Shown one piece after another: positions 41,549 through 49,864 of a DNA stretch of 64,000 bases (the first letter of the stretch is position 1; every line of letters starts with the position of its first letter). This DNA is from Streptomyces nigrescens (GTDB taxonomy: Bacteria; Actinomycetota; Actinomycetes; Streptomycetales; Streptomycetaceae). Location of the stretch: NCBI GenBank assembly GCA_024349765.1, contig AP026073.1:1798001-1862000 (forward strand). Reading direction: 5' to 3'. The notes beneath the pieces were generated by a model. It did not search any database. It saw only the letters and a program-made list of their open reading frames with translations, and was not told the origin of the DNA. The position numbers were made by a program, and so were the translations under genes.

Positions 41549-43701
41549 TACGCGGCCTTCCTGTTGCCGTGAACGGTCCTTGTGCCCTGAACGGTCCGTA
41601 CCAGCGCGGAGACGCTGTCCGCGCGCAGTGCGTCGAGGGTGACGGCGGTGCCCCCGAGGTCCCGGGCCAGCTCGCCGGCCAGGCCCAGCCGTACCGGCCC
41701 GGCCTCGCAGTCCACGACGACCGAGGCGGTGCCGTCGGCGGCCAGCAGCCGCGCCGCCCGGGAGGCCCGCACCCGCGGCTCGGGGCCGCCGGTGGCCCGC
41801 CCGTCGGTGACGACGACCAGCAGCGGGCGGCGCGCGGGGTCCCGCATCCGCTCCACCCGCAGCACGTCGTGCGCCGCGAGCAGCCCCTCGGACAGCGGGG
41901 TGCGGCCGCCGGTGGGCAGCGACGCGAGCCGCGCCGCACCCGCCTCGACCGACGACGTCGGGGGCAGCGCGACCTCCGCCCCGGCGCCCCGGAACGTGAT
42001 CATGCCGATCTTGTCGCGCCGCTGGTAGGCGTCGAGCAGCAGTGAGAGCACCGCGCCCTTGACCGCGCTCATCCGCTTGCGCGCCGCCATCGAGCCGGAG
42101 GCGTCCACGACGAACAGGACCAGATTGCCCTCCCGCCCCTCGCGCACCGCCTCGCGCAGATCGTCCCGGCGCACCAGCAGACCGGTGCCGTGCCGTCCGC
42201 GCGCCTTCTGGTGCGGCGCCGCGGCCTGCACGGTGGCCGCCAGGTGCAGCTTGCCCAGAGTGCCCTGGGGGCGGCGGGCACCGGTCGTCCGGCCGTGTGC
42301 GGTACGGGCCCGGGAGCGGCGCCCGTCGGCGCCCTCGCCCAGCCCCGGCACGTCCAGCCGCCGGGCCTTGAACGGCTCGTCGGCCGCCACCGCCGGCTGC
42401 TCCGCGGCCGCCCCGCCCGGCGCCTGAGGCCGGGCCCCGGCCTCGTCCCCGGACGGCGCGGGCTCGGGCGCCTGCGGGGGCTCCTGCTCACGCTGATGCG
42501 GCAGTTCGGACCCCGGCGGTGCCGGCGACTCCTGGGGACCGCCCTGCTGGGGGCCGCCTTCCTGGGGGCCGTCCTCCTGCGGCGGCAGCCCGCCGCCCGG
42601 GCCGCCCCCGTCGGGACCCCCGTCCGGACCGTCCGGCTCCGGATCGTCCCCGCCGTCCGCCGGGTCGTCCTGTCCGGCGAACTCCTCCAGCGTCCGGTCG
42701 AGCTTGTCCTCGTCGAGGCCCGGGGCGTCGAACGGGTTGCGGCGCCGGCGGTGCGGCAGGGCCAGCAGCGCCGCCTGCCGCACGTCCTCCTCCCGGACCT
42801 CCGTCCGCCCCGCCCACGCGGCCAGCGCGGTGGCGGTCCGCGCCATCACGATGTCCGCGCGCATCCCGTCCACCTCGAACGCGGCACAGGTCGCGGCGAT
42901 CTGCCGCAGCGCCGCGTCGCCCAGCACCACCTCCGGCAGCAACTCCCGTGCCGCGGCGATGCGTTGCCGCAGCGCCGCCTCCTCGGCCGCCCAGCGCGCC
43001 GCGAACCCGGCCGGATCGGCGTCGTACGCGAGCCGCCGCCGGACCACCGCCACCCGCTTCTCCGGCTCCCGGGAGGCCGCGACCTCGACCGTCAGCCCGA
43101 ACCGGTCCAGCAACTGCGGCCGCAGCTCGCCCTCTTCGGGGTTCATGGTCCCGACGAGCAGGAAACGGGAGGCGTGCCGGACGGAGACGCCCTCGCGCTC
43201 CACGTAGGAGGCGCCCATCGCGGCGGCGTCCAGCAGGAGGTCGACCAGGTGGTCGTGGAGGAGGTTCACCTCGTCCACGTACAGGATGCCGCGGTGCGCG
43301 TCCGCCAGCAGGCCCGGCTCGAAGGCCTTCACGCCCTCCGACAGGGCCCGCTCGATGTCCAGGGCGCCCACCAGGCGGTCCTCGGAGGCGCCGACCGGGA
43401 GCTCCACCATCCGCGTCGGACGGCTCTCGGCGGCACCGGAGCCGTGCGGCCCGTCGGGGCAGCCGGGGTCGGGCGCGGCGGGGTCGCAGCCGAAGCGGCA
43501 GCCGGCCACCACCTCGACGGACGGCATCAGCGCCGACAGGGCGCGCACCGCGGTGGACTTCGCGGTGCCCTTCTCGCCCCGGACCAGCACCCCGCCGACC
43601 GCCGGGCTCACCGCGTTCAGCAGCAGCGCCAGCCGCAGGTCGTCCATCCCGACGACCGCGGTGAAGGGGTACTGCGGGGTGGTGTTGTGCGCGCTCGTCA
43701 T
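41548..43701 (-). CDS. Cobaltochelatase/magnesium-chelatase-like AAA-VWA fusion
   Basis: 717 residues combining ChlI-type AAA+ (1-325: GEKGTAKST Walker A, VDEVNLLHDHLVDLLLD, VGTMNPEEGELRPQLLDRFG) and ChlD-type VWA (about 520-717: MIDAS DASGSMAARKR, TSVEAGA, TDGRATGG), joined by a 130-residue Gly/Pro/Asp/Gln-rich linker. Actinobacterial putative cobaltochelatases of this form replace separate CobS/CobT or BchI/D subunits; a CobN-like large subunit is not in the window. Confidence 0.9.
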   Translation of the reverse strand: MTSAHNTTPQYPFTAVVGMDDLRLALLLNAVSPAVGGVLVRGEKGTAKSTAVRALSALMPSVEVVAGCRFGCDPAAPDPGCPDGPHGSGAAESRPTRMVELPVGASEDRLVGALDIERALSEGVKAFEPGLLADAHRGILYVDEVNLLHDHLVDLLLDAAAMGASYVEREGVSVRHASRFLLVGTMNPEEGELRPQLLDRFGLTVEVAASREPEKRVAVVRRRLAYDADPAGFAARWAAEEAALRQRIAAARELLPEVVLGDAALRQIAATCAAFEVDGMRADIVMARTATALAAWAGRTEVREEDVRQAALLALPHRRRRNPFDAPGLDEDKLDRTLEEFAGQDDPADGGDDPEPDGPDGGPDGGGPGGGLPPQEDGPQEGGPQQGGPQESPAPPGSELPHQREQEPPQAPEPAPSGDEAGARPQAPGGAAAEQPAVAADEPFKARRLDVPGLGEGADGRRSRARTAHGRTTGARRPQGTLGKLHLAATVQAAAPHQKARGRHGTGLLVRRDDLREAVREGREGNLVLFVVDASGSMAARKRMSAVKGAVLSLLLDAYQRRDKIGMITFRGAGAEVALPPTSSVEAGAARLASLPTGGRTPLSEGLLAAHDVLRVERMRDPARRPLLVVVTDGRATGGPEPRVRASRAARLLAADGTASVVVDCEAGPVRLGLAGELARDLGGTAVTLDALRADSVSALVRTVQGTRTVHGNRKAA

Positions 43702-43760
43702 GCTGTGTCGTCCTCCACGTCGCCGGCCGGCCCGGATCCCGTCCCTTGCGTACCCCTCAT
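43698..43760 (-). CDS. 20-codon mini-ORF bridging cobQ and the chelatase gene
   Basis: ATG 43760 overlaps the cobQ TGA (ATGA) and its own TGA overlaps the chelatase ATG (ATGA). The peptide starts MRGTQGTGSG and is acidic at the end. No protein family; the plausible role is to carry ribosomes across the 55-nt gap so that all genes stay coupled. It may or may not be a functional peptide. Confidence 0.5.
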   Translation of the reverse strand: MRGTQGTGSGPAGDVEDDTA

Positions 43761-45319
43761 GGCGCCCCCGGAGGCACGAACGGCAGCCCCTCCGGCACCC
43801 CCTTCTCGATCAGCCGCAGCAGCGCCTGGGTGTCCGCGTGCTCCTCGATCAGATCGCCCAGCCGGTCCAGCTGCTCCTCGCGCAGCGCGCCGAAGCGGGT
43901 GTCCGGGGCCGGGACGAAGGCCCGCCCGGCGTCCGCGGCCACCCGCCGCAGGAAGGCCCGGCGGAAGGCGTCGCTCTCCAGCGAACCGTGCCAGTGCGTG
44001 CCCCACACGGAACCCACCCGGCACCCGTCCAGACTGTTTCCTTCGCCGTCGGACATGAACGCCTCGTCCCCGCCCGTCACTTCGGCGACGCCGTGGTGGA
44101 TCTCGTAGCCCTCCACCGGCTCGCCGAGCGCCTCGCCCACCGGCCGGGCCAGTGTCTTCTCCGCCGCGAAGCGGACCCGTACGGGCAGCAGTCCGAGGCC
44201 CTCGACCGCGCCCGCCTTCGACTCGACCTCGTCGTCGATGTGCTCGCCGAGCATCTGGAAGCCGCCGCAGATGCCCAGCACCGGCCGGCCCTCGGCGGCC
44301 CGCCGGGCGACCGCGTCCGCCAGCCCGCGCTCGCGCAGCCACCCGAGGGCGCGGACCGTGCCGCGGGTGCCCGGCAGCACCACCAGGTCCGCGTCGGCCA
44401 GTTCCTCCGGCCGGTCCACGAACCGCACCACCACGCCCGGTTCGGCGGCCAGCGCGTCCACGTCGGTGAAGTTGGACATCAGCGGGACGGCGCAGACCGC
44501 CACCCGCAGCACGTCCGCGCCGTGCGGCGGGGCCACCACGCTCTCCCGCACCGCGCCGCGCAGCGAGACCCGCAGCCCGTCCTCCTCGTCGATGCCGAGG
44601 CCGTGCGCGTACGGCAGCACGCCCAGCGTCGGCCGCCCGGTCAGCCGCGCCAGCATGTCCAGGCCCGGCTCCAGCAGCGTCACATCGCCCCGGAACTTGT
44701 TGACGAGGTACCCCGCGACCAGTGCCTGGTCCTCCTTCGACAGCAGCGCCGTGGTGCCGAAGAACGACGCGAAGACGCCGCCGCGGTCGATGTCGCCGAC
44801 CACCACGACCGGTATCCGGGCGGCCCGGGCGATGCCCATGTTCACGATGTCGGTGCGCCGCAGATTGATCTCGGCGGGGCTGCCCGCGCCCTCACAGATG
44901 ACCGCGTCGTGCGTGCGCCGCAGCTCGGTGAGGCAGTCGGTGACCGTCCCCAGCAACTGCTCCTGCCGCCCCGCGTGGTAGCCGCGCGCGCTCAGCTCAC
45001 CCACCGGCTTGCCCAGCAGCACCACCTGGCTGCTGCGGTCGCCGCCAGGCTTGAGCAGCACGGGGTTCATCAGCGCGGTCGGTTCGACCCGGGCCGCGGC
45101 GGCCTGCATCGCCTGCGCCCGGCCGATCTCCGCGCCCTCGCGGGTGACGAACGAATTGAGCGACATGTTCTGCGCCTTGAAGGGCGCCACCTTCACGCCC
45201 TGCCGGACCAGCCAGCGGCAGATCCCCGCCGTCACCACGCTCTTGCCCGCGTCGGACGTCGTACCGGCCACCAGCAGCCCGCCGCCGAGCCCCCCGGCCG
45301 CCCCGCATTGCCCGTTCAC
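43757..45319 (-). CDS. cobQ: Cobyric acid synthase
   Basis: 520 residues from GTG 45319 (GTGA overlap with cobD). N-terminal ATPase-like domain AGTTSDAGKSVVTAGICR, APFKAQNMSLNSFVT, GEIGRAQAMQA-like; C-terminal glutaminase with VLPGTRGTVRALGWL, nucleophile cysteine in LGICGGFQMLG and histidine in THWHGSLES. It amidates side chains b, d, e and g of adenosylcobyrinic acid diamide. Confidence 0.96.
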   Translation of the reverse strand: MNGQCGAAGGLGGGLLVAGTTSDAGKSVVTAGICRWLVRQGVKVAPFKAQNMSLNSFVTREGAEIGRAQAMQAAAARVEPTALMNPVLLKPGGDRSSQVVLLGKPVGELSARGYHAGRQEQLLGTVTDCLTELRRTHDAVICEGAGSPAEINLRRTDIVNMGIARAARIPVVVVGDIDRGGVFASFFGTTALLSKEDQALVAGYLVNKFRGDVTLLEPGLDMLARLTGRPTLGVLPYAHGLGIDEEDGLRVSLRGAVRESVVAPPHGADVLRVAVCAVPLMSNFTDVDALAAEPGVVVRFVDRPEELADADLVVLPGTRGTVRALGWLRERGLADAVARRAAEGRPVLGICGGFQMLGEHIDDEVESKAGAVEGLGLLPVRVRFAAEKTLARPVGEALGEPVEGYEIHHGVAEVTGGDEAFMSDGEGNSLDGCRVGSVWGTHWHGSLESDAFRRAFLRRVAADAGRAFVPAPDTRFGALREEQLDRLGDLIEEHADTQALLRLIEKGVPEGLPFVPPGAP

Positions 45320-46302
45320 CGGCGCTTCCTCCCGCTCGTGCCCCTGCCGCCCGCGACCCCGTGCCGCACCGCGCCCACCGCCAGCCGTCCCGCCACCGTC
45401 GCCACCAGCGCCAGCGCGCTCACCCGCCGCGACAGCCGCACCGCTCGCTCGATGTCCGCCACCGCGGGCGGCCGCGCCGCGCCGTTCAGCACCGGACGGT
45501 GCTCCACCCGCCCGCCGTACGCCAGCGTGCCGCCCAGCCGCACGCCCAGCGCGCCCGCGAACGACGCCTCCACCGGACCCGCGTTGGGGCTCGGATGCGC
45601 CCCGCCGTCCGCCCGCCAGGCCGCGAGCGCACCGCGCCGGTCGGGGCCCGCGAGCACGGTCAGCGCGGCGGTCAGCCGGGAGCCGGGCCAGCCGGCGACG
45701 TCGTCGAGCCGGGCCGCGGCCCAGCCGAACCGCCGGTAGCGCGGGGACTTGTGACCCACCATCGCGTCCAGGGTGTTCACCGCCCGGAACGCCACCAGAC
45801 CGGGCACCCCGCCGAACGCGCCCCACACCAGGGCGCCCACCACCGCGTCCGAGGTGTTCTCGGCCACCGACTCCACCACCGCGCGGGCCATCTGCGGCCC
45901 GTCCAGCGCCTGGGGATCGCGGCCGCACAGATGCGGCAGCCGCTCCCGCGCCACGTCCAGATCGCCGGCCTCCAGCGCGCCGCCGACGGCCCGCGCCTCC
46001 CGGCCCAGCGAGGTGCCGCCCAGCACCGCCCAGACGGTGGCCGCGGTCAGCGCCACCCGGGCGCCGCGGCGGTGCCGTACGGCCCGCTCCAGCAGCGCCG
46101 CGCCGGCCGCCGCACCGCCCGCGCACAGCACGGCGTGCGCCGCGCCGTGACCCCGGTGGTCGCGCCACAGCCGGCGCTCGACGGCGGCGGCGGCCCGGCC
46201 GAACGCGGCCACCGGATGGCCGCGCCGCGGGTCCGCCGCGATCAGGTCGCCGAGGAAGCCGAGGGCCGCGCCGCACGCATATCCCGCGTGTTCGCCGCGC
46301 AT
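45316..46302 (-). CDS. cobD: Adenosylcobinamide-phosphate synthase CobD/CbiB
   Basis: 328 residues, several hydrophobic segments. CbiB features: GFLGDLIAADPRRGHPVAAFGR start, ARERLPHLCGRDP, VESVAENTSDAVVGALVWG, FRAVNTLDAMVGHK, PSPNAGPVEASFAGALGVRLGG (written here in parts). It joins aminopropanol phosphate to adenosylcobyric acid. First full gene of the operon; behind a B12 riboswitch and a 23-codon ORF that ends 4 nt upstream. Confidence 0.95.
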   Translation of the reverse strand: MRGEHAGYACGAALGFLGDLIAADPRRGHPVAAFGRAAAAVERRLWRDHRGHGAAHAVLCAGGAAAGAALLERAVRHRRGARVALTAATVWAVLGGTSLGREARAVGGALEAGDLDVARERLPHLCGRDPQALDGPQMARAVVESVAENTSDAVVGALVWGAFGGVPGLVAFRAVNTLDAMVGHKSPRYRRFGWAAARLDDVAGWPGSRLTAALTVLAGPDRRGALAAWRADGGAHPSPNAGPVEASFAGALGVRLGGTLAYGGRVEHRPVLNGAARPPAVADIERAVRLSRRVSALALVATVAGRLAVGAVRHGVAGGRGTSGRKRR

Positions 46303-46306
46303 CGGA

Positions 46307-46378
46307 TCAGGCCGCCGTCAGTCCTCGAAGGGGCCCTGCGGCAGCGGGCAGTGGGGATCGGGACGGGCGGCCGGGCAT
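46307..46378 (-). CDS. 23-codon leader ORF between the riboswitch and cobD
   Basis: ATG 46378 follows GAGTGAGGAC by 9 nt, the only good ribosome site in this leader, and its TGA is 4 nt before the cobD ATG, which has no own Shine-Dalgarno. Translation of cobD is therefore probably coupled to it. A second frame in the same interval ends CPLPQGPFED with higher GC at third positions but lacks a normal start codon. Confidence 0.45.
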   Translation of the reverse strand: MPGRPSRSPLPAAAGPLRGLTAA

Positions 46379-46423
46379 GGCGGTATGTCCTCACTCAGGG
46401 TCCTCGCCCTGGCTCGACGTGAC

Positions 46424-46576
46424 GGCGACCAGAGTCTCCTGGCTCCCGGATCGGCGTGACCCCCGGCCTTCCCGCCCGTACGTCCGTACGGACCGTGGCC
46501 CTCGTCGGAGGAACGCTCCCCGGTGACAGTGGCGGGACCGCGCCGGATTCTCACCGGACTTCCTCGTCTGTCGCCG
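46424..46576 (-). ncRNA. Cobalamin (adenosylcobalamin) riboswitch
   Basis: Minus-strand sequence shows GGAAGTCCGGTGAGAATCCG (46562-46543), then CGCGGTCCCGCCACTGT and, near the 3' end, the B12 box GCCAGGAGACTCTGG (46443-46429). The closing stem GGCGAC (46576-46571) pairs with GTCGCC (46429-46424). All canonical class I cobalamin riboswitch blocks are present in order. It should reduce cob operon expression when B12 is plentiful. Confidence 0.93.
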
Positions 46577-46769
46577 ATTGGCCCCGGCAGTCCACCACGG
46601 TCCGCGAAGGCCCGTCAACTCGCCCTTGACCTGCGACGCTGCCCCGCGGCAGGCCTTGTGGCGCACGCCACAGGGTGGTGGTGGCGTCACAGACGGTTGC
46701 CCCGGTCCCTGATCCCACGTCACTATCTGGTGCACGGCGGCGAAGGGGCCGCCGGAAGGGGGCTGGGGG
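46577..46769 (+). promoter_or_regulatory. Divergent control region, cob operon/EACC1 operon
   Basis: Holds the promoter of the riboswitch transcript on one strand and of the EACC1 gene on the other. A 14-bp palindrome GTGGCGCACGCCAC lies at 46658-46671, with a related GTGGCGTCAC at 46681-46690; possible operator. TTGACC occurs at 46626 but without a well-spaced -10. Confidence 0.4.
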
Positions 46770-47195
46770 ATGCCGGAGCACGCCGACCATCACGAGGACC
46801 GTCAGGAGATCCGCCTCAGGGTCACCGGGACGGACAATCCGCAGCAGGATCTCGACGACCTCCGGGCCTGGCTGGAGCGCGAACCCTGGCTGAGCCGCCG
46901 GGACCACACCTGGGAACACCGGCCGCAGCCCACCCGCACCACGGACGCCGGGGACGAACCGGCCCCCGCCGACATGGCCGTGGGCGTGGACGACCTGATC
47001 CTGGTCATCGTCGGCGCGATCGCCGCCGAGGTCACCAAGGGGATGAGCATCGCCCTGCGGGAATGGCTGCGGCGCCGCAAGGAGGAGCGCGCCGCCGGTG
47101 AGCGACCCGCCGTCGAGGTCATCGGCGACGGCGGCCCCGGACACCCCGATCCCGGCAACCCGGCGCACGAGAGCGGCAGCACCGGCGAGGACTGA
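46770..47195 (+). CDS. EACC1-like effector-associated small protein
   Basis: 141 residues. Starts with a His/Asp-rich MPEHADHHEDRQE, then a beta-rich LRVTGTDNPQQDLDDLRAWLEREP, a hydrophobic helix DDLILVIVGAIAAEVTKGMS and an amphipathic basic IALREWLRRRKEERA. This layout matches the EACC1 (effector-associated constant component 1) family, described by Aravind and colleagues next to caspase or trypsin effectors in bacterial conflict systems. The gene ends 5 nt before the caspase gene, whose Shine-Dalgarno (GAGGA) is in its last codons, so they form an operon. The family call is from memory of the pattern. Confidence 0.68.
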   Translation: MPEHADHHEDRQEIRLRVTGTDNPQQDLDDLRAWLEREPWLSRRDHTWEHRPQPTRTTDAGDEPAPADMAVGVDDLILVIVGAIAAEVTKGMSIALREWLRRRKEERAAGERPAVEVIGDGGPGHPDPGNPAHESGSTGED

Positions 47196-47200
47196 GCCGG

Positions 47201-49864
47201 ATGTCCGAATACGACGCGCGGGGAAAGATCAACCGGGCGCTGCTGATCGGTGTCCACGACTACGCCACGCTGAGCGGCCTGCCCGCGGTGGAGGACAACC
47301 CCGCCGAGCTGTCCCGCGCCCTGACCGCCACCGACCTGTTCACCGCCGACGAGGTCACCCTCTGCCGGCCGGCCGAGCCGTGGGAGCTGAGCCAGGCGCT
47401 CAAGGCCGCCGCCGACGAGGCCCGCGGACTGCTGCTGGTGTACTTCTCCGGCCACGGCTGGGTCGGCAGCGACGGCGGCGACCTGCGGCTGATGGTCGGC
47501 GCCTCGGTGCCCCGGCAGAGCCACACCACCGTCTCCTGGCACGACGTGGTGCTCTCCTGCCTCGACAGCGCCCGCGCCGAACGCATCGTGATCGTCCTGG
47601 AGTGCTGCTACGCGGGCAACGCCGGCGGCGCCTTCCACTCCCACCGCAAGCCCATGTCGCTGCTGATGGCCGCCCAGCCCAACCGCCGGATCTTCAGCGG
47701 CGAGGAACCGGCCGGCGGCACCGTCTTCACCCGCGCCCTGGTGCAGATCCTCCAAAACGGCATCCCCGGCCGCCGGTTCGTCACCTTCGAGGACCTCGTA
47801 CGGGAGCTGCGGGTCCGGCTCGCCGGGGAGCGGACGCCGATGGACGACGTGTGGGAACCCCGGTCGGCGAAGCAGAACACCGTCGACGACGTCGTGCTGT
47901 CCTTCGCCACCCCCGAGGCGCGGTTGCCGATCCCGCCGCGGGTCCGCTTACGCCGCCGGTTCAACCAGCACGTCCGGCCCCGCCTGAAGCTGCTGCTCGC
48001 ACTCGTCACCGCCCTGGTGCTGATCGCCGCCGGGCTCGTGGTACGGCAACTGGTGCTGCCGCCGGCGGACTGCCCGCCCGCCCTCGAACTGCGGCTGCTC
48101 ACCGCGCCGGAGGCCGAACCGACCCTGCGCCAGGCCGCGTTCGACTACGAGATGTCCGAGGCCAACACCCGCCCGCTGCAGGGCGAGGGCGACCTCCCGG
48201 CGGGCTGCCGGCGCGCCCAGATCACCGTCTACTCGGCCGCCAAGGACCAGATCGACCAGGGCTTCGCCGCCGCCGTCCGCTGGCAGGGCGAGGCCCGGGG
48301 CACCGGTGGGGGAGCGCAGGACGGCAAGGGCACCGATCCGCTCTACCGGCCCGGCCCGCAACCCGACCTGTGGATCCCCGAGTCCACCGCCGACTACGAG
48401 GAGGCCCGCCGCGGCATGCCCGCCACGGGTTCCCCGGCGACCCTGCACAACACCGGCCCGGTCGCCTACAGCCCGCTGGTCGTCGGCATCCCCGCGGGCA
48501 AGCGGCTGGACGACGTCGAGACGGTGGGCGCCTCCTGGCAGGACCTGCTCACCGGCACCGACAGCGGCCACCAGGACCTCAAACTGCTGCGCCCCAGCCC
48601 GGTGCTGTCCGGCACCGGCCTGCTGCACACCATCGGCCTCTACCTCGCCAACGACGGCTCGCACATCGGCTCCTCCGGCGCTCCGGACCCGGCCCTCGCC
48701 GAGGGCGCCGAGCAGCGGCTCTCCGCCCCGGGCAGCCAGTACGCGGACAGCACCGAGCTGCTGTGCTCACTGCGCCCGGCCACCGGCGCCGACACCGCCG
48801 CCACCGGCCGGGCCCCCGCCGGCGCCGGCCGGGGCGACCGCTCGGCGCCACTGGTCTCCGAGAAGTCCCTGGCCGACTACAACCTCGGCCGGGCGATCGG
48901 CAGTTGCCCCGCCCTGAACGGCCCGCTCGCCCCGGGCGACCGCTACGTCGCGTACTACCCCAGGAACGTCCCGGCGCTCGACCACCCGCTGATCCGCGTC
49001 GACTGGCGCGGCACCACGGACGCCACCGCACGGCAGGCCGCGGTCGACCACTTCGCCGACTGGCTGCGCGCCCCGGACGGCGGCCGGCCGGTGCTCACCG
49101 CGCAGGGCTACCGCCCGGTCCCCGGCAAGGACGGCACGGACCCCGCGCCCGCGCCGGGCTCCCCGCTGCGCAGCAGCCGCGCCAACGCCGACCTCGACGC
49201 CCCGGTCATCCCGTTCACGGCCGGCACCGACCAGGTCGCCCGGGTGCTCGACGGCTACGACAAGGCGCAGAAGCCCAGCCGGCTGCTGCTCCTCATGGAC
49301 ACCTCCACCTCGATGGCCGACGGCGGCAAGCTCCCGGTCGCCCTCGGCGCCGCGTCCCGCGCCCTGGAGATGGTCGGCGACCGCCACACCTACGGCCTGT
49401 GGACCTTCCCCGACCGGGCCCACCCCGGCGATCCGGACGCGGTGCGCCGGGCCGTCCCCCTGGGCACGGTCGACCCGGCGCCCGGCAAGGCCGCCCTGGA
49501 CAAGATCGCCAAGGGCGACCTCGTCGACCACGGCGCCGCCATGGAGGAGGCGCTGACCGCCGCCGTACGGGAGATGAAGAAGTCGTCCGGCAGCAACCAG
49601 GCCATCGTGCTGATCATGGACGAGGACGACGGCAGGCTGCGGCGCGCGGCGGGCGTCGAGCAGCGGCTGACCGCGCTGCTGAAGGAGAAGCCCGCGGTGC
49701 CGGTGCTGACGCTGGTGCTGGACAAGGCCGGCTGCGACACCTTCGCCCTCCAGGGGCTGGCCGGCGCGTCCCGGGGGCAGTGCGTGCCCGGCGGCCCGCA
49801 GGCGCCCGATCTGCTGGCCGGCCTGATCGCGTCCATCGGCACCGCGGGCAAGGAGGACCGGTGA
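47201..49864 (+). CDS. Caspase-TM-solute-binding-VWA fusion protein
   Basis: 887 residues. 1-235: caspase/peptidase C14 domain with ALLIGVHDY, catalytic H85 (LVYFSGHGWVG) and C136 (VLECCYAGNAGG). About 263-286: single transmembrane helix with basic residues before it (RRRFNQHVRPRLK), so the protease faces the cytosol. About 290-640: extracellular solute-binding-like (SBP_bac_11) region with CPPALELRLLTAPEAE, PDLWIPESTADYEE, TGPVAYSPLVVGIP and SWQDLLTG. About 690-880: VWA domain with MIDAS LLMDTSTSMADGGK. GTGA overlap to the lipoprotein gene. The combination suggests an outside sensor coupled to an inside suicide-type protease. Confidence 0.85.
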   Translation: MSEYDARGKINRALLIGVHDYATLSGLPAVEDNPAELSRALTATDLFTADEVTLCRPAEPWELSQALKAAADEARGLLLVYFSGHGWVGSDGGDLRLMVGASVPRQSHTTVSWHDVVLSCLDSARAERIVIVLECCYAGNAGGAFHSHRKPMSLLMAAQPNRRIFSGEEPAGGTVFTRALVQILQNGIPGRRFVTFEDLVRELRVRLAGERTPMDDVWEPRSAKQNTVDDVVLSFATPEARLPIPPRVRLRRRFNQHVRPRLKLLLALVTALVLIAAGLVVRQLVLPPADCPPALELRLLTAPEAEPTLRQAAFDYEMSEANTRPLQGEGDLPAGCRRAQITVYSAAKDQIDQGFAAAVRWQGEARGTGGGAQDGKGTDPLYRPGPQPDLWIPESTADYEEARRGMPATGSPATLHNTGPVAYSPLVVGIPAGKRLDDVETVGASWQDLLTGTDSGHQDLKLLRPSPVLSGTGLLHTIGLYLANDGSHIGSSGAPDPALAEGAEQRLSAPGSQYADSTELLCSLRPATGADTAATGRAPAGAGRGDRSAPLVSEKSLADYNLGRAIGSCPALNGPLAPGDRYVAYYPRNVPALDHPLIRVDWRGTTDATARQAAVDHFADWLRAPDGGRPVLTAQGYRPVPGKDGTDPAPAPGSPLRSSRANADLDAPVIPFTAGTDQVARVLDGYDKAQKPSRLLLLMDTSTSMADGGKLPVALGAASRALEMVGDRHTYGLWTFPDRAHPGDPDAVRRAVPLGTVDPAPGKAALDKIAKGDLVDHGAAMEEALTAAVREMKKSSGSNQAIVLIMDEDDGRLRRAAGVEQRLTALLKEKPAVPVLTLVLDKAGCDTFALQGLAGASRGQCVPGGPQAPDLLAGLIASIGTAGKEDR

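Noticed and set aside
41548-43701. Separate ChlI and ChlD genes
   Set aside because: One continuous frame joins both domains through a linker; no internal stop or start with ribosome site.
46318-46554. 78-codon minus-strand ORF ending CPLPQGPFED in the cob leader
   Set aside because: Its only ATG is inside the B12 riboswitch; the coding-like end has no usable start codon. Mentioned under the leader ORF.
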